From assembly GCF_001046635.1 (NCBI RefSeq), contig NZ_KQ130454.1, positions 69,501-133,500 of the forward strand: DNA of 64,000 nucleotides, read 5' to 3'. Source of the stretch: Novosphingobium barchaimii LL02. GTDB lineage: Bacteria > Pseudomonadota > Alphaproteobacteria > Sphingomonadales > Sphingomonadaceae. The position numbers were made by a program, and so were the translations under genes. A model generated the notes under the pieces. That model saw only the letters and a list, made by a program, of their open reading frames with translations, had not been told where the DNA came from and made no database searches. How positions within the stretch are numbered: position 1 is the stretch's first letter; every line of letters starts with the position of its first letter. Positions 55,995 to 64,000 of the stretch are shown here, piece after piece.

Positions 55995-56615
55995 ATGACT
56001 CCGATCACTCCTGCCCTGCCGCCTGCGCTCGACCTCTTTGGTATCGCCGTCTTCGCCCTGTCCGGCGCGCTGGCGGCGGCGCGGCTGCGGCAAACCTTCG
56101 TCACTGTGGCCTTCTTCGCGCTCATCACCGGCGTGGGCGGAGGCTCCCTGCGCGATCTGCTGATCGGCGCACCGGTTTTCTGGGTACACGACCCGTTCGT
56201 GGCGCCCGTGTGCATCATCGTCGCGCTCGTCGCGTGGTTCACGCCGGTGCGCTGGTGGAACGGGGTGCTGCTGGAATGGGCGGATGCGCTGGGGCTGGCG
56301 GTCTATTCGGTGTTCGGGACGATCAAGGCGCTGTCGTGGGGCGTGCCACTAGTGGCCGCGATCCTCATGGGAGTAGTCACCGGCTGCATCGGCGGGATCA
56401 TCCGCGATGTGCTGGCCGGGCAGCCTTCGATCCTGATGCGCCCGGAACTTTATGTGACGGCGGCGGCGCTGGCGGCGTGCCTTGCCGGCGCGGGCATCGT
56501 GTTCGGGCTGTCGCCGGCGCTAACCTGGTCTCTTGCCGTGGCCGCCGGCTTTACCTTGCGCGGCGCTGCCATCCACTGGTCGCTGGGCCTGCCAGCGCAC
56601 CGGGGGGACGACTGA
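55995..56615 (+). CDS. UPF0126/TRIC-family membrane protein
   Basis: 206 residues with six to seven membrane helices. Two family repeats are visible: DLFGIAVFALSGALAAARL and ITGVGGGSLRDLLIG in the first, and ADALGLAVYSVFGTIKAL and VTGCIGGIIRDVLAG in the second. Family members are related to trimeric cation channels, and YicG-type proteins have been linked to glycine uptake. Context gives no clue to the substrate. Confidence 0.9.
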   Translation: MTPITPALPPALDLFGIAVFALSGALAAARLRQTFVTVAFFALITGVGGGSLRDLLIGAPVFWVHDPFVAPVCIIVALVAWFTPVRWWNGVLLEWADALGLAVYSVFGTIKALSWGVPLVAAILMGVVTGCIGGIIRDVLAGQPSILMRPELYVTAAALAACLAGAGIVFGLSPALTWSLAVAAGFTLRGAAIHWSLGLPAHRGDD

Positions 56616-56635
56616 GCCGCCCCGCCCACGCCGGT

Positions 56636-57205
56636 TCAGATCATCGCGTGGCCATCGACCGCGACGGAGCGTATATGGCCGGTATCGTCGACGCTGCAGG
56701 CATAAGGACTCCCGCCCTCGAGCCGGCCCTCGACGCTGTAGCGCTCACCCATGCGGCGCACGGTCTCGACCGAATCGACACGCTTGCCGCCCTGCTCAAG
56801 TTCGGCCGAGCAGGCGTCCACAGCGGCATCGAAATTGCTGGGCACCGGACGCTGTGCCGCGTCCGAATCCGCCGGATAATCACGCGAACCGTAGGCAGTG
56901 CTGGCCGGCTCGTTGTCGTCGTAGCCCGGATCGCCCGCAACGGGACCGCCAGGGTAGCGATAAGGCGCTGGCTCGTCACTGCGCGTGTCGGCGGACTTCT
57001 TGTTGCTCGCCGACGTGGCGATCGCGACCGCAGCGCCGCCTACCAGCAGACCGGCGAGCAGGCTACCGCCATCGACCCCGCCGCCACGGTGGTGACGGTG
57101 GCGGCCCCAGTCGTCGTAGCCGCGCGCGAAAGCCGGAGTCGCGGTCATCGAAACCATGGCAAGCGCGGCCAGCGTGGCAGCGGTACGCGAACGGAAAATC
57201 TGCAT
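56636..57205 (-). CDS. Exported small protein, Gly-rich
   Basis: 189 residues. A signal peptide (LAALAMVSMTATPAFARG) is followed by a His/Gly-rich section (WGRHRHHRGGGVDGGSLLAG), one hydrophobic stretch (LLAGLLVGGAAVAIATSA) and a compact C-terminal domain with two cysteines (AAVDACSAELEQ, SPYACSVDD). Many sphingomonads carry such proteins near the envelope; their role is unknown. It is convergent with the UPF0126 gene and shares no operon with prolyl oligopeptidase, which is in the same direction about 100 bases away. Confidence 0.8.
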   Translation of the reverse strand: MQIFRSRTAATLAALAMVSMTATPAFARGYDDWGRHRHHRGGGVDGGSLLAGLLVGGAAVAIATSASNKKSADTRSDEPAPYRYPGGPVAGDPGYDDNEPASTAYGSRDYPADSDAAQRPVPSNFDAAVDACSAELEQGGKRVDSVETVRRMGERYSVEGRLEGGSPYACSVDDTGHIRSVAVDGHAMI

Positions 57206-57300
57206 CGGTGAATGTCCAAGCCCCGGCGCGCACTATTCGCGCCGCCTATGTCAGGGAAATACCCGTCCCATGCTGTCGCGCGGCTGAACCGCCCTGCCGC

Positions 57301-59493
57301 TTATGGCGCGTTGCCGCCCTCCTCGGTTCCGGCATGGGCTATCGTGGCTTCGGGCGGCAGTCGCAGCCCGGTCCACTGAGCGACGAAGGCAAGGATGTCC
57401 GCGCCTTCTTCTATCGCCTTGTCGGTGGGCTTTCCCGATCCGTGCCCGGCGCGCGTTTCGATGCGGATAAGGCGCGGCTTGTCGCCAAGGTCGGCATGCT
57501 GCAGCGCCGCGGCATACTTGAAGGAATGCCCCGGTACCACGCGGTCGTCAGTATCGGCGGTTGTGACCAGGATCGCCGGATAAGCCTGCCCTTCACGAAT
57601 GTTGTGGTAGGGAGAATAGGCGCGCAGCACCTTGAAATCGGCCTCGCGGTCGGGGTGGCCATAGTCGTCCACCCAATAGCGACCGGCCGTGAAGCGGTCG
57701 AAGCGCAGCATGTCCATGACGCCGACCTGCGCCACCGCGGCGGCGAACAGGTCCGATCGCTGGTTAACCACAGCGCCGACCAGAAGCCCGCCGTTGGACC
57801 CACCCTGGATCGCCAGCGCATCCTTCTTCGCGATGCCTTCCTTCACAAGGTATTCGCCTGCCGCGATGAAGTCGTCGAACACGTTCTGCTTGTTCGCGCC
57901 GCGTCCGCCATCGTGCCACTCCCGTCCGTACTCGCCGCCTCCGCGCAGGTTCGCCAGCGCGAAGGCCCCGCCCGCTTCCAGCCACGCCATGCGGGCAGAG
58001 GAGAAACCAGGCGTCAGCGAAACATCGAAGCCGCCGTAGCCGTAAAGCAGCGTTGGCACCGGCAATTTGGCCTTCGCCACGGCGCGGCTTCGCACGACGA
58101 ACATCGGTACCCTCGTCCCGTCCTTCGAGGTGAAGAACCGTTGCTCTACCACGTAGGCACCCGGATCGTAGCACATCTTGGGCTGCGCGAAGGGCGCGGT
58201 GACACCAGTGGCCAGGTCCATGCGGTAGATCGAGGCCGGGCAGTTGAAGCTGGTGAAGGCGTAGAACGTCTCTGGATCGCCTGGACGCCCGCGGAAGCCC
58301 GATGCCGTACCGATGCCGTTGAGTGACAGCGTCCGCCCAGCGCTGCCGTCGAGCGCCAGGATCTCGGCGTGGCTGGCGGCGTCGCGCATATAATTGAGCA
58401 CGAGCTGGTCGCCGACGATCCCTGCGCGTTCGAGAATATCCTCGCGCTCCGCGACGACCTGTGTCCACTCGGGCTTGGCCGCGTCAAGATCGATCGAAAC
58501 GAGGCGGTAGCGCGGCGCGTTCCGGTTCGTCACATACCACAGCCGCCGCCCGGCGCCTTCGACCAGCTTCCAGTCGTCGGTAAAGCCGGTAACCAGCGCA
58601 GCCGCGTTCCAGCCATCGCGCTTGCGGTGAGCAAGGTCGATCACCCGCAATTCGTAGCGCGCATCGGTGCCGACGTGGCTGGTAATCAGCGCGAGACGTC
58701 CGTCCTGCGTCACATCCGCAACATGCCCGTACTGCGGATGCTCAGGCGTCCCATAGACCAGTTCGTCCCGCTCCTGCGGCGTGCCGAGACGGTGAAAATA
58801 GACGGCCTGCTCATAGTTCAGGCCCTGGAAGGCCGCGCCCTCTTGCGGCACCGGGAAGCGCGAATACAGAAACCCTTCCTCGCCCACCCAGGCGAGCCCG
58901 GTGAACTTGGCCCAGCGGACCTGATCGGTCAGCGGCTCGCCGGTCCTGACGTCAAGCACTCTCAGGATACGCCAGTCGCTGCCGCCGTCCTGCACGCTAT
59001 AAAGGAGGTAGTTGCCCTTCTGCGACGGCTCCCAGGCATCCAGCGCGGTTGCCCCGTCAGCAGCCCAGGCATTCGGATCCAGCAGCAGGCGCGGTTCGCC
59101 GGACAGACCCTTACGGACGAACAACTGGGCCTGGTTCTGAAGCCCCGAATTGCGCGTATAGAAATAGCGCCCGCCTGCCTTCACCTGCAGCCCGAAGCGC
59201 TCGTAGTCCATAAAGCTGCGGATGCGCTTCGCGAAGCGCTCGCGCTGGGCCAGAGCGGCAAGGTAGCCTTCCGTCACTGCGTTCTCGCGCTCGACCCAGT
59301 CGGCCACCTCGGGGGCGCCGCGCACATCGGCCTCCAGCCAACGGTAGGGATCGGCGATGTCCTCGCCGAACAGGGTTTCGACGACCGGGTCGCGGCGGGT
59401 CTGCGGATAACTGATTTCTGGCATCGTTTCAGCACAGATGGGCACACCCGTGCAAAGCAGCAAGCCACCGATCAGCGCGCGCAGGCCATGCAT
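57301..59493 (-). CDS. Prolyl oligopeptidase family serine peptidase (S9A)
   Basis: 730 residues from ATG 59493, with GGAAGGA upstream. A signal peptide (LIGGLLLCTGVPICAE) leads to a seven-bladed beta-propeller and a C-terminal alpha/beta hydrolase. The catalytic triad is visible: serine in IQGGSNGGLLVG, aspartate in TTADTDDRVVPGHS and histidine in TRAGHGSGKP. The block DPYRWLEADVRGAPEVADWV (in part) is typical of the family. It cuts after proline in short peptides, here in the periplasm. The terminator at 59576-59613 divides it from the ribosomal operon. Confidence 0.93.
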   Translation of the reverse strand: MHGLRALIGGLLLCTGVPICAETMPEISYPQTRRDPVVETLFGEDIADPYRWLEADVRGAPEVADWVERENAVTEGYLAALAQRERFAKRIRSFMDYERFGLQVKAGGRYFYTRNSGLQNQAQLFVRKGLSGEPRLLLDPNAWAADGATALDAWEPSQKGNYLLYSVQDGGSDWRILRVLDVRTGEPLTDQVRWAKFTGLAWVGEEGFLYSRFPVPQEGAAFQGLNYEQAVYFHRLGTPQERDELVYGTPEHPQYGHVADVTQDGRLALITSHVGTDARYELRVIDLAHRKRDGWNAAALVTGFTDDWKLVEGAGRRLWYVTNRNAPRYRLVSIDLDAAKPEWTQVVAEREDILERAGIVGDQLVLNYMRDAASHAEILALDGSAGRTLSLNGIGTASGFRGRPGDPETFYAFTSFNCPASIYRMDLATGVTAPFAQPKMCYDPGAYVVEQRFFTSKDGTRVPMFVVRSRAVAKAKLPVPTLLYGYGGFDVSLTPGFSSARMAWLEAGGAFALANLRGGGEYGREWHDGGRGANKQNVFDDFIAAGEYLVKEGIAKKDALAIQGGSNGGLLVGAVVNQRSDLFAAAVAQVGVMDMLRFDRFTAGRYWVDDYGHPDREADFKVLRAYSPYHNIREGQAYPAILVTTADTDDRVVPGHSFKYAAALQHADLGDKPRLIRIETRAGHGSGKPTDKAIEEGADILAFVAQWTGLRLPPEATIAHAGTEEGGNAP

Positions 59494-59575
59494 CTTGCGT
59501 ATCCTTCCCGGCCCATGTTTCTCGCTCTTTATTCTAGCATATGCGGGGGGATGGGAAAGGCGCCGCACCACAACG

Positions 59576-59613
59576 AAAAAGCGGCCACGAACCAAGGTTC
59601 GCAACCGCTTTTT
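59576..59613. terminator. Bidirectional terminator after rplQ
   Basis: Arms AAAAAGCGG (59576-59584) and CCGCTTTTT (59605-59613) with an inner pair CGAACC / GGTTCG. T runs exist on both strands. It lies 26 bases past the rplQ stop. Confidence 0.85.
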
Positions 59614-59638
59614 GTTAACCCGTCAGGGCCGCTGGGGC

Positions 59639-60061
59639 TCAGGCCTCAGCGAATTCCTCGGTATCGGCGTTCACCGGGCCAGAATCCTGACCCTTGGCGG
59701 TGACGTCGCGGTCAACCAGTTCGATGATCGCCATCGGAGCAGCGTCCGAAGCGCGGATGCCGGCCTTGATGATGCGGGTATAGCCACCTTCACGGCCAGC
59801 GAAACGCGTCGCCAGAACTTCGAACAGCTTTGCTTCCTGCGTCTCGTCGAGGATGCGCGCGTGCGCCAGACGACGGTTCGAAAGACCGCCCTTCTTGGCA
59901 AGCGTGATCAGCTTCTCGAGGTAAGGACGCAGTTCCTTTGCCTTCGGAGTGGTGGTCTTGATCTGCTCGTGCTTGATCAGTGCAGCGGCCATGTTGCGCA
60001 GCAGGGCCGTGCGGTGGCCGGACTTGCGCTGCAGCTTGCGGCCGCCCATTTTATGACGCAT
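59639..60061 (-). CDS. rplQ: 50S ribosomal protein L17
   Basis: 140 residues from ATG 60061 ([17 protein letters not shown]); a TTG two codons earlier is less likely. GGAGT is well placed. The family blocks [33 protein letters not shown] and [10 protein letters not shown] are clear. The tail DTEEFAEA extends the common core by about 15 residues. Last gene of the rpsM-rpsK-rpoA-rplQ group, but separated from rpoA by a terminator-like hairpin. Confidence 0.97.
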   Translation of the reverse strand: MRHKMGGRKLQRKSGHRTALLRNMAAALIKHEQIKTTTPKAKELRPYLEKLITLAKKGGLSNRRLAHARILDETQEAKLFEVLATRFAGREGGYTRIIKAGIRASDAAPMAIIELVDRDVTAKGQDSGPVNADTEEFAEA

Positions 60062-60140
60062 TTTCAATACTCCGTTCGTAAGGGGCCCGTATCAGGTAGC
60101 CCGGTCCTGGCAGCCGCTTGAGGGGGACTGCCGATACCCT

Positions 60141-60174
60141 GAAAAACATGATCCCGACCAAGGCCGGGATCATG
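60141..60174 (-). terminator. Terminator-like hairpin between rpoA and rplQ
   Basis: On the minus strand CATGATCCCG and CGGGATCATG form a perfect 10-bp stem (60147-60156 with 60165-60174, 8-base loop), followed at once by TTTTT (60142-60146). It starts about ten bases after the rpoA stop, inside a ribosomal operon, and may attenuate rplQ. Confidence 0.7.
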
Positions 60175-60183
60175 CTTGAAGAC

Positions 60184-61251
60184 TTAACCCAGAAGCTCTT
60201 GTTCGAGCTTCTTGGCCATCTCTTCGATGTTCTCGGGCGGCCAGCCCGGGATGTCCATGCCGAGGCGCAGACCCATCGAGGAGAGAACTTCCTTGATCTC
60301 ATTGAGCGACTTGCGGCCGAAGTTCGGCGTGCGCAGCATCTCGGCTTCGGTCTTCTGAACCAGATCGCCGATGTAGATGATGTTGTCGTTCTTGAGGCAG
60401 TTGGCCGAACGGACCGACAGTTCCAGCTCGTCCACCTTCTTGAGAAGGTAGCGGTTGAGCTGATTGGTGTCGCTCTCTTCCGAAGCCGAAGTACCACCAG
60501 CGGCCATGCCGATCATCGGCGACTGGCCGACGGGAGCAATGTCCTCGAAGTGGACGAACAGCGCCAGCTGGTCCTGAAGGATGCGCGCAGCGTAAGCCAC
60601 GGCGTCTTCCGGAGTCACGGTGCCGTCGGTTTCGACCGTGAGGTTCAGCTTGTCGAAATCGAGTTCCTGCCCAATGCGCGCATTGTCGACCTTGTAGCTG
60701 ACCTGACGCACCGGCGAGTAGAGCGAGTCGACCGGGATAAGACCGATCGGCGCGTCGACAGGACGGTTCGACACGGCGGGGACATAGCCCTTACCGGTGT
60801 CGGCGGTCAGTTCCATGTTCAGCGTCGCGCCCTCATCGAGGTGGCAGATCACGAGGTCCTTGTTCATGACCTCGATGTCACCCGAAACGGCGATATCGCC
60901 AGCCTTCACCGCGGCCGGGCCGGTGGCGGAAAGCTGGAGACGCTTGGGGCCTTCGCCCTGCATCTTGAGTGCGATCTGCTTGACGTTGAGGACGATGTCC
61001 GTGACGTCTTCGCGCACGCCGGCGAGCGACGAGAATTCGTGAAGCACGTTCTCGATCTTGATCGAGGTGATCGCGGCGCCCTGCAGCGAGGAGAGCAGCA
61101 CGCGGCGCAGCGCGTTGCCGAGCGTCAGGCCGAAACCGCGCTCGAGAGGTTCGGCAACAAACGTCGCCTTCAGCTTGGGGTCTGGTCCCGGCTTGATCTC
61201 AAGGCTGTTCGGCTTCTTGAGTTCCTGCCAGTTCTTGATGTTGACAGTCAT
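60184..61251 (-). CDS. rpoA: RNA polymerase alpha subunit
   Basis: 355 residues from ATG 61251 (AGGGGAAG upstream). N-terminal dimerisation and assembly domain ([33 protein letters not shown]) and C-terminal DNA-contacting domain ([20 protein letters not shown] in parts, [18 protein letters not shown]). The linker contains the alphaproteobacterial stretch [16 protein letters not shown]. Expected place between rpsK and rplQ. Confidence 0.98.
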   Translation of the reverse strand: MTVNIKNWQELKKPNSLEIKPGPDPKLKATFVAEPLERGFGLTLGNALRRVLLSSLQGAAITSIKIENVLHEFSSLAGVREDVTDIVLNVKQIALKMQGEGPKRLQLSATGPAAVKAGDIAVSGDIEVMNKDLVICHLDEGATLNMELTADTGKGYVPAVSNRPVDAPIGLIPVDSLYSPVRQVSYKVDNARIGQELDFDKLNLTVETDGTVTPEDAVAYAARILQDQLALFVHFEDIAPVGQSPMIGMAAGGTSASEESDTNQLNRYLLKKVDELELSVRSANCLKNDNIIYIGDLVQKTEAEMLRTPNFGRKSLNEIKEVLSSMGLRLGMDIPGWPPENIEEMAKKLEQELLG

Positions 61252-61357
61252 GGACTTCCCCTGGGAGTGATGGCGGTTACGTCCCGAAATGCCTGGTGGA
61301 GAGGCCCGGGACGTTCCGAAGACGGGCGACGACCGGTCGTCGCCCGCATTAGCTCGA

Positions 61358-61747
61358 TCAGACGCGGCGGCGCTTGGAGGGACGCACGCCGTTATGCGGA
61401 ATCGGCGTGACGTCACGGATCGAGGTAATGGTGAAGCCCACGGCAGCCAGAGCGCGCAGCGCGCTCTCACGGCCCGAACCCGGGCCCTTGACTTCGACTT
61501 CGAGGGTGCGGACGCCGTGCTCGGCGGCCTTCTTGCCTGCGTCGTCCGCAGCCACCTGAGCGGCGTACGGGGTCGACTTGCGGCTACCCTTGAAGCCCAT
61601 CGCGCCGGCCGAGGACCACGAAATCGCGTTGCCCTGGGCGTCGGTGATGGTCACCATGGTGTTGTTGAAGCTTGCGTTCACGTGGGCAATGCCGCTCGTG
61701 ATGTTCTTGCGCTCGCGGCGCTTAATGCGCTGGGGTTCGCGTGCCAT
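61358..61747 (-). CDS. rpsK: 30S ribosomal protein S11
   Basis: 129 residues. Blocks [20 protein letters not shown] (in part), [20 protein letters not shown] (in part), [13 protein letters not shown] and the C-terminal THRK-type tail [14 protein letters not shown] are diagnostic. It forms the platform of the small subunit. It precedes rpoA by 106 bases and follows rpsM by 63. Confidence 0.98.
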   Translation of the reverse strand: MAREPQRIKRRERKNITSGIAHVNASFNNTMVTITDAQGNAISWSSAGAMGFKGSRKSTPYAAQVAADDAGKKAAEHGVRTLEVEVKGPGSGRESALRALAAVGFTITSIRDVTPIPHNGVRPSKRRRV

Positions 61748-61810
61748 GTTCGTAGTTCCTGTCGATATATCGCGTGGGGAAACCGGGGGCCGGAGTGCGG
61801 CCCGCCCAGC

Positions 61811-62179
61811 TTACTTCTTCTTGCCGGCGATAGCCTTGGCCTTACCCTTGCGGGTGCGCGCATTGGTATGCGTGCGCTGGCCACGGACCGGCAGGCCCTT
61901 GCGGTGACGCAGGCCACGATAGCAGGCGAGATCCATGAGACGCTTGATGTTCATCGCGGTTTCGCGACGAAGATCACCTTCGACCGTGTGGTCGGCATCC
62001 AGGGTTTCGCGGATCTGCAGGACTTCGGCGTCCGACAGGTCCTGCACGCGGCGGGTATGGTCGATGCCGAGCTTGTCGGCGATCTGAACGGCCTTGGTGC
62101 GGCCGATACCATGGATGTAGGTGAGCGCGATGATAACGCGCTTGTTGGTGGGGAGATTGACCCCGGCAATACGTGCCAC
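61811..62179 (-). CDS. rpsM: 30S ribosomal protein S13
   Basis: 122 residues. [37 protein letters not shown] and the C-terminal [19 protein letters not shown] are diagnostic. First gene of the group; a promoter-like sequence lies about 160 bases upstream. Confidence 0.98.
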   Translation of the reverse strand: MARIAGVNLPTNKRVIIALTYIHGIGRTKAVQIADKLGIDHTRRVQDLSDAEVLQIRETLDADHTVEGDLRRETAMNIKRLMDLACYRGLRHRKGLPVRGQRTHTNARTRKGKAKAIAGKKK

Positions 62180-62487
62180 TTAAAAACTCCTGCTCCACAG
62201 GGATCGAAGGCGACCCCTATCTCAACGCTGTGAACACCCGAGCAGAAATGGCAAAAGCCCGGTTGGCAAAACGCGCTGGTTCTAGGAACGCTGCGCTCTT
62301 GGCCTTGCCGGACTTGCCGTATGCTGTCGAATGAAGGGGGCGCTTAGAACGATTCGCTCAGGCTGTCAACGCCCGGAGCGCCGAGGGACGGCGACCGCCC
62401 GCCGAATGGCAGTAGGCCTGTCGCGCTTGTGGGTAGTGTTTACCGTAAATCAGAGGGCCAGTCAAAGCGCGTGATGCGCAGCCGCCT
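62180..62487. other. Intergenic region upstream of rpsM
   Basis: 308 bases without a gene. It holds the promoter-like pair at 62341-62369. Nothing else recognised. Confidence 0.6.
62341..62369 (-). promoter_or_regulatory. Promoter-like sequence for rpsM-rpsK-rpoA-rplQ
   Basis: On the minus strand TTGACA (62364-62369) and TAAGCG (62341-62346) are 17 bases apart, with the -35 identical to the general consensus. It lies about 160 bases upstream of rpsM, so the group can be transcribed apart from adk and the genes before it. Confidence 0.5.
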
Positions 62488-63207
62488 TCAGCGACCGACG
62501 ATCGTCCCATCACCGGACAGAGGCTCTTGCGCCAGCGGCACAACACCACCCGCCGCAGACCCGGGATCGGCCGGCGCAGATTCAACCATAGGCGCCGCCG
62601 GTTCGGTAGCAGCCTCCGGTTGTCCCGGCGGAAACGCCGCCGCGAAGGCGCCGCCCAGCTTCTCACCAAGACGGCGGACTTGCTGGCCCACCATCGCATC
62701 GACGCCCGGCGCGAGCTTTTCAAAGGGCGTACGCGTAAAGCCGCCCACGACGTACTCTAGCAACACTTGAGTGCCGCCCTTCGCACCCGGCTTGAGCTGG
62801 ATAGTCAAAGTGGCATTTGCCGCATCTGCTTGCATGGGGCCAAGCGCGCCCAACAGGCGCAGAGCACGCGGCCGCTCTATGTAGATCACCCTCATATGCT
62901 CGACACTGCCGCGCGGCGACGCATTGGCCGATGAGGCGTTGGGCAGGATTTCGCAGAAGCAGCCCCCTGCCCGCGCATCGAGCGACAGGTTGGCCGCTTC
63001 ACCCGACCAGGTGTGATCCGAATCCCACCAGACCGAAGGCTTGATGAGGACCGCCCAGGCCTCTTCAGCAGAAGCCGACACGTCGATGACATGGCGCACT
63101 ACGAAGCCGGCTTGCGATACCTGCGCAACGCTGGCCGCCGCCGGCAACGGCACTGCCGCGGCGCCGAAACCCATGACTGGAGCAAGCGCGATTGCAAGAC
63201 GCTTCAT
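62488..63207 (-). CDS. SRPBCC-family (START/polyketide-cyclase-like) exported protein
   Basis: 239 residues from ATG 63207. A signal peptide (RLAIALAPVMGFGAAAVPLPAAAS) is followed by an SRPBCC fold: VVRHVIDVSASAEEAWAVLI (in part), SVWWDSDHTWSGEAANLSL (in part), RVIYIERPRALRLLGALGPM in part and EYVVGGFTRTPFEKLAPGV in part. The last 50 residues are Pro/Ala-rich and low in complexity. SRPBCC proteins hold a hydrophobic ligand in a deep cavity; an exported one could bind lipids or quinones. Its position between adk and rpsM interrupts a usually continuous ribosomal cluster. Confidence 0.8.
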   Translation of the reverse strand: MKRLAIALAPVMGFGAAAVPLPAAASVAQVSQAGFVVRHVIDVSASAEEAWAVLIKPSVWWDSDHTWSGEAANLSLDARAGGCFCEILPNASSANASPRGSVEHMRVIYIERPRALRLLGALGPMQADAANATLTIQLKPGAKGGTQVLLEYVVGGFTRTPFEKLAPGVDAMVGQQVRRLGEKLGGAFAAAFPPGQPEAATEPAAPMVESAPADPGSAAGGVVPLAQEPLSGDGTIVGR

Positions 63208-63266
63208 CGGATACCAGCCCCTTGCACTAGGTACCGGCCATTCCGCCAGCAACCGGGCGATTGCGC

Positions 63267-63914
63267 TTACCTGGCGAGGATCGCCTCGATCGCTGCGGTC
63301 ACGTCGTCCATGTCAGCCATGCCGTCGACCTTGCTGACGATACCGCGCGCCTCGTAGACGGGCAGGATCGGCGCCGTCTTGGCCCGGTACTCGGCCATGC
63401 GTGTACGCACGGTCTCCGCATTGTCGTCGGGCCGGCGCTTGAACTCATGGCCTCCGCACTTGTCGCAGGTGCCTTCCACGTGGGGCTTCTCGAACGTGTC
63501 GTGGTAGCCCTTGCCGCAGGTTGCGCATGTGAAACGGCCGGTAATGCGCTCGACAAGCGCATCCTCGTTCACGTCCAACTCGATTACATGATCGAGTTTG
63601 CGATCGCGGGCTTCAAGGATCGAGTCGAGCGATTCGGCCTGAGCCTCGGTGCGCGGGTAGCCATCGAAGATGGCGCCCGCTTCCGGGCCCATCGCATCGA
63701 GTTCATCGCCGATAAGCGCGGAGACGATTGCGTCCGAAACCAGTTCGCCGCGCTCCATCACAGCCTTGGCTTCAAGCCCGGTTGGCGTGCCCGCCTTGAC
63801 CGCAGCGCGAAGCATGTCACCGGTCGACAGCTGCCGCATGCCGTGCTTCTCGACCAGGCGCTGGGCCTGTGTGCCCTTGCCTGCCCCCGGCGGTCCGAGA
63901 AGAATGATATTCAC
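63267..63914 (-). CDS. adk: Adenylate kinase
   Basis: 215 residues from a GTG at 63914, the only start that keeps the P-loop (ILLGPPGAGKGTQ) at the N-terminus. The lid carries four cysteines (CATCGKGYH and CDKCGGHEF), so it is a zinc-binding type. It interconverts AMP, ADP and ATP. Conserved blocks LVSDAIVSALIGDEL and GYPRTEAQAESLD are present. It is usually just after secY, and the possible secY end lies 66 bases upstream. Confidence 0.97.
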   Translation of the reverse strand: MNIILLGPPGAGKGTQAQRLVEKHGMRQLSTGDMLRAAVKAGTPTGLEAKAVMERGELVSDAIVSALIGDELDAMGPEAGAIFDGYPRTEAQAESLDSILEARDRKLDHVIELDVNEDALVERITGRFTCATCGKGYHDTFEKPHVEGTCDKCGGHEFKRRPDDNAETVRTRMAEYRAKTAPILPVYEARGIVSKVDGMADMDDVTAAIEAILAR

Positions 63915-63979
63915 GCCTTTACCCCCTCAAGTTCCATGCGGTCTTCGCCCGCTTTATTCAGCCGCCCCTGTGGCTGCCA

Positions 63980-64000
63980 TCAGCGCAGGCGGCCCTTCAG
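63980..64000 (-). CDS. secY: Possible 3' end of secY (partial)
   Basis: On the minus strand the first complete codons at the window edge read L-K-G-R-L-R followed by TGA at 63980-63982, the sort of basic tail expected at the C-terminus of SecY. The order secY-adk is normal. Too short for certainty. Confidence 0.35.
   Translation of the reverse strand: MKGRLR

Overview
The window is a high-GC alphaproteobacterial chromosome segment, most likely from the Sphingomonadaceae (Novosphingobium/Sphingobium-like). The evidence is the number of TonB-dependent receptors, a mdh-sucD-sucA-sucB-lpd block, ribosomal-protein order adk...rpsM-rpsK-rpoA-rplQ, and several sphingomonad-type small periplasmic proteins. 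I saw no rRNA, tRNA, CRISPR array, prophage or insertion sequence. Nearly every base is assigned to a compact gene or a short regulatory gap.

Layout. 1-6126 (minus): an ECF sigma factor / FecR-type anti-sigma / STN-domain TonB receptor / purple-acid-phosphatase-like unit, a surface-signalled uptake system probably for a phosphorylated substrate. 6214-8815 (minus): YitT-family membrane protein, a small exported protein and NhaA. 8904-9968 (minus): a Rieske oxygenase resembling HpxD/NdmA-type purine oxygenases. 10331: RoxA-type ribosomal oxygenase. 11829-18212 (plus): a tight five-gene unit of DUF1592 dihaem protein, Tat-exported DUF1552 protein, exported ankyrin protein, cytochrome c-prime-like protein and cytochrome b561, with no known substrate. 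18251-28682: a purine-nucleoside locus (NCS2 permease, 8-oxoguanine/guanine-type deaminase, two exported NUP-family proteins, a TonB receptor, an exported adenosine deaminase, and a LysR regulator), followed by a phosphoribosyltransferase and a LOG-type phosphoribohydrolase. 29986-36491: uvrA, two related small exported proteins, a UbiB-family kinase, RlpA and a 52-codon small ORF. 36514-41275 (minus): vitamin B12 uptake (btuD, btuC, btuF, btuB) under a cobalamin riboswitch. 41534-43233: a SleB-type cell-wall hydrolase and a small unknown. 43652-51449 (plus): TCA-cycle block mdh, sucD, sucA, sucB, lpdA, without sucC. 51579-59493: DUF4403 lipoprotein, quinone oxidoreductase, M49-like metallopeptidase lipoprotein, UPF0126/TRIC protein, a small exported protein and prolyl oligopeptidase. 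59639-64000 (minus): rplQ, rpoA, rpsK, rpsM, an SRPBCC protein, adk and probably the last codons of secY.

The most interesting signal is a near-identical 41-bp element, CAAACGCAATGA-N10-GCGTTGCAAAAATTAGAGC, found twice with identical spacing: upstream of the Rieske oxygenase (10023-10063) and between the purine locus and its LysR gene (27681-27721). It ties an isolated Rieske oxygenase to the purine regulon 17 kb away and suggests a complete route: outer-membrane import of nucleosides, deamination and glycosidic cleavage in the periplasm, base import by NCS2, then deamination and Rieske-dependent hydroxylation towards urate. The five-gene DUF1592/DUF1552/ankyrin/cytochrome unit is the second candidate for an undescribed system. 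All functions are read from sequence motifs; no database search was run.
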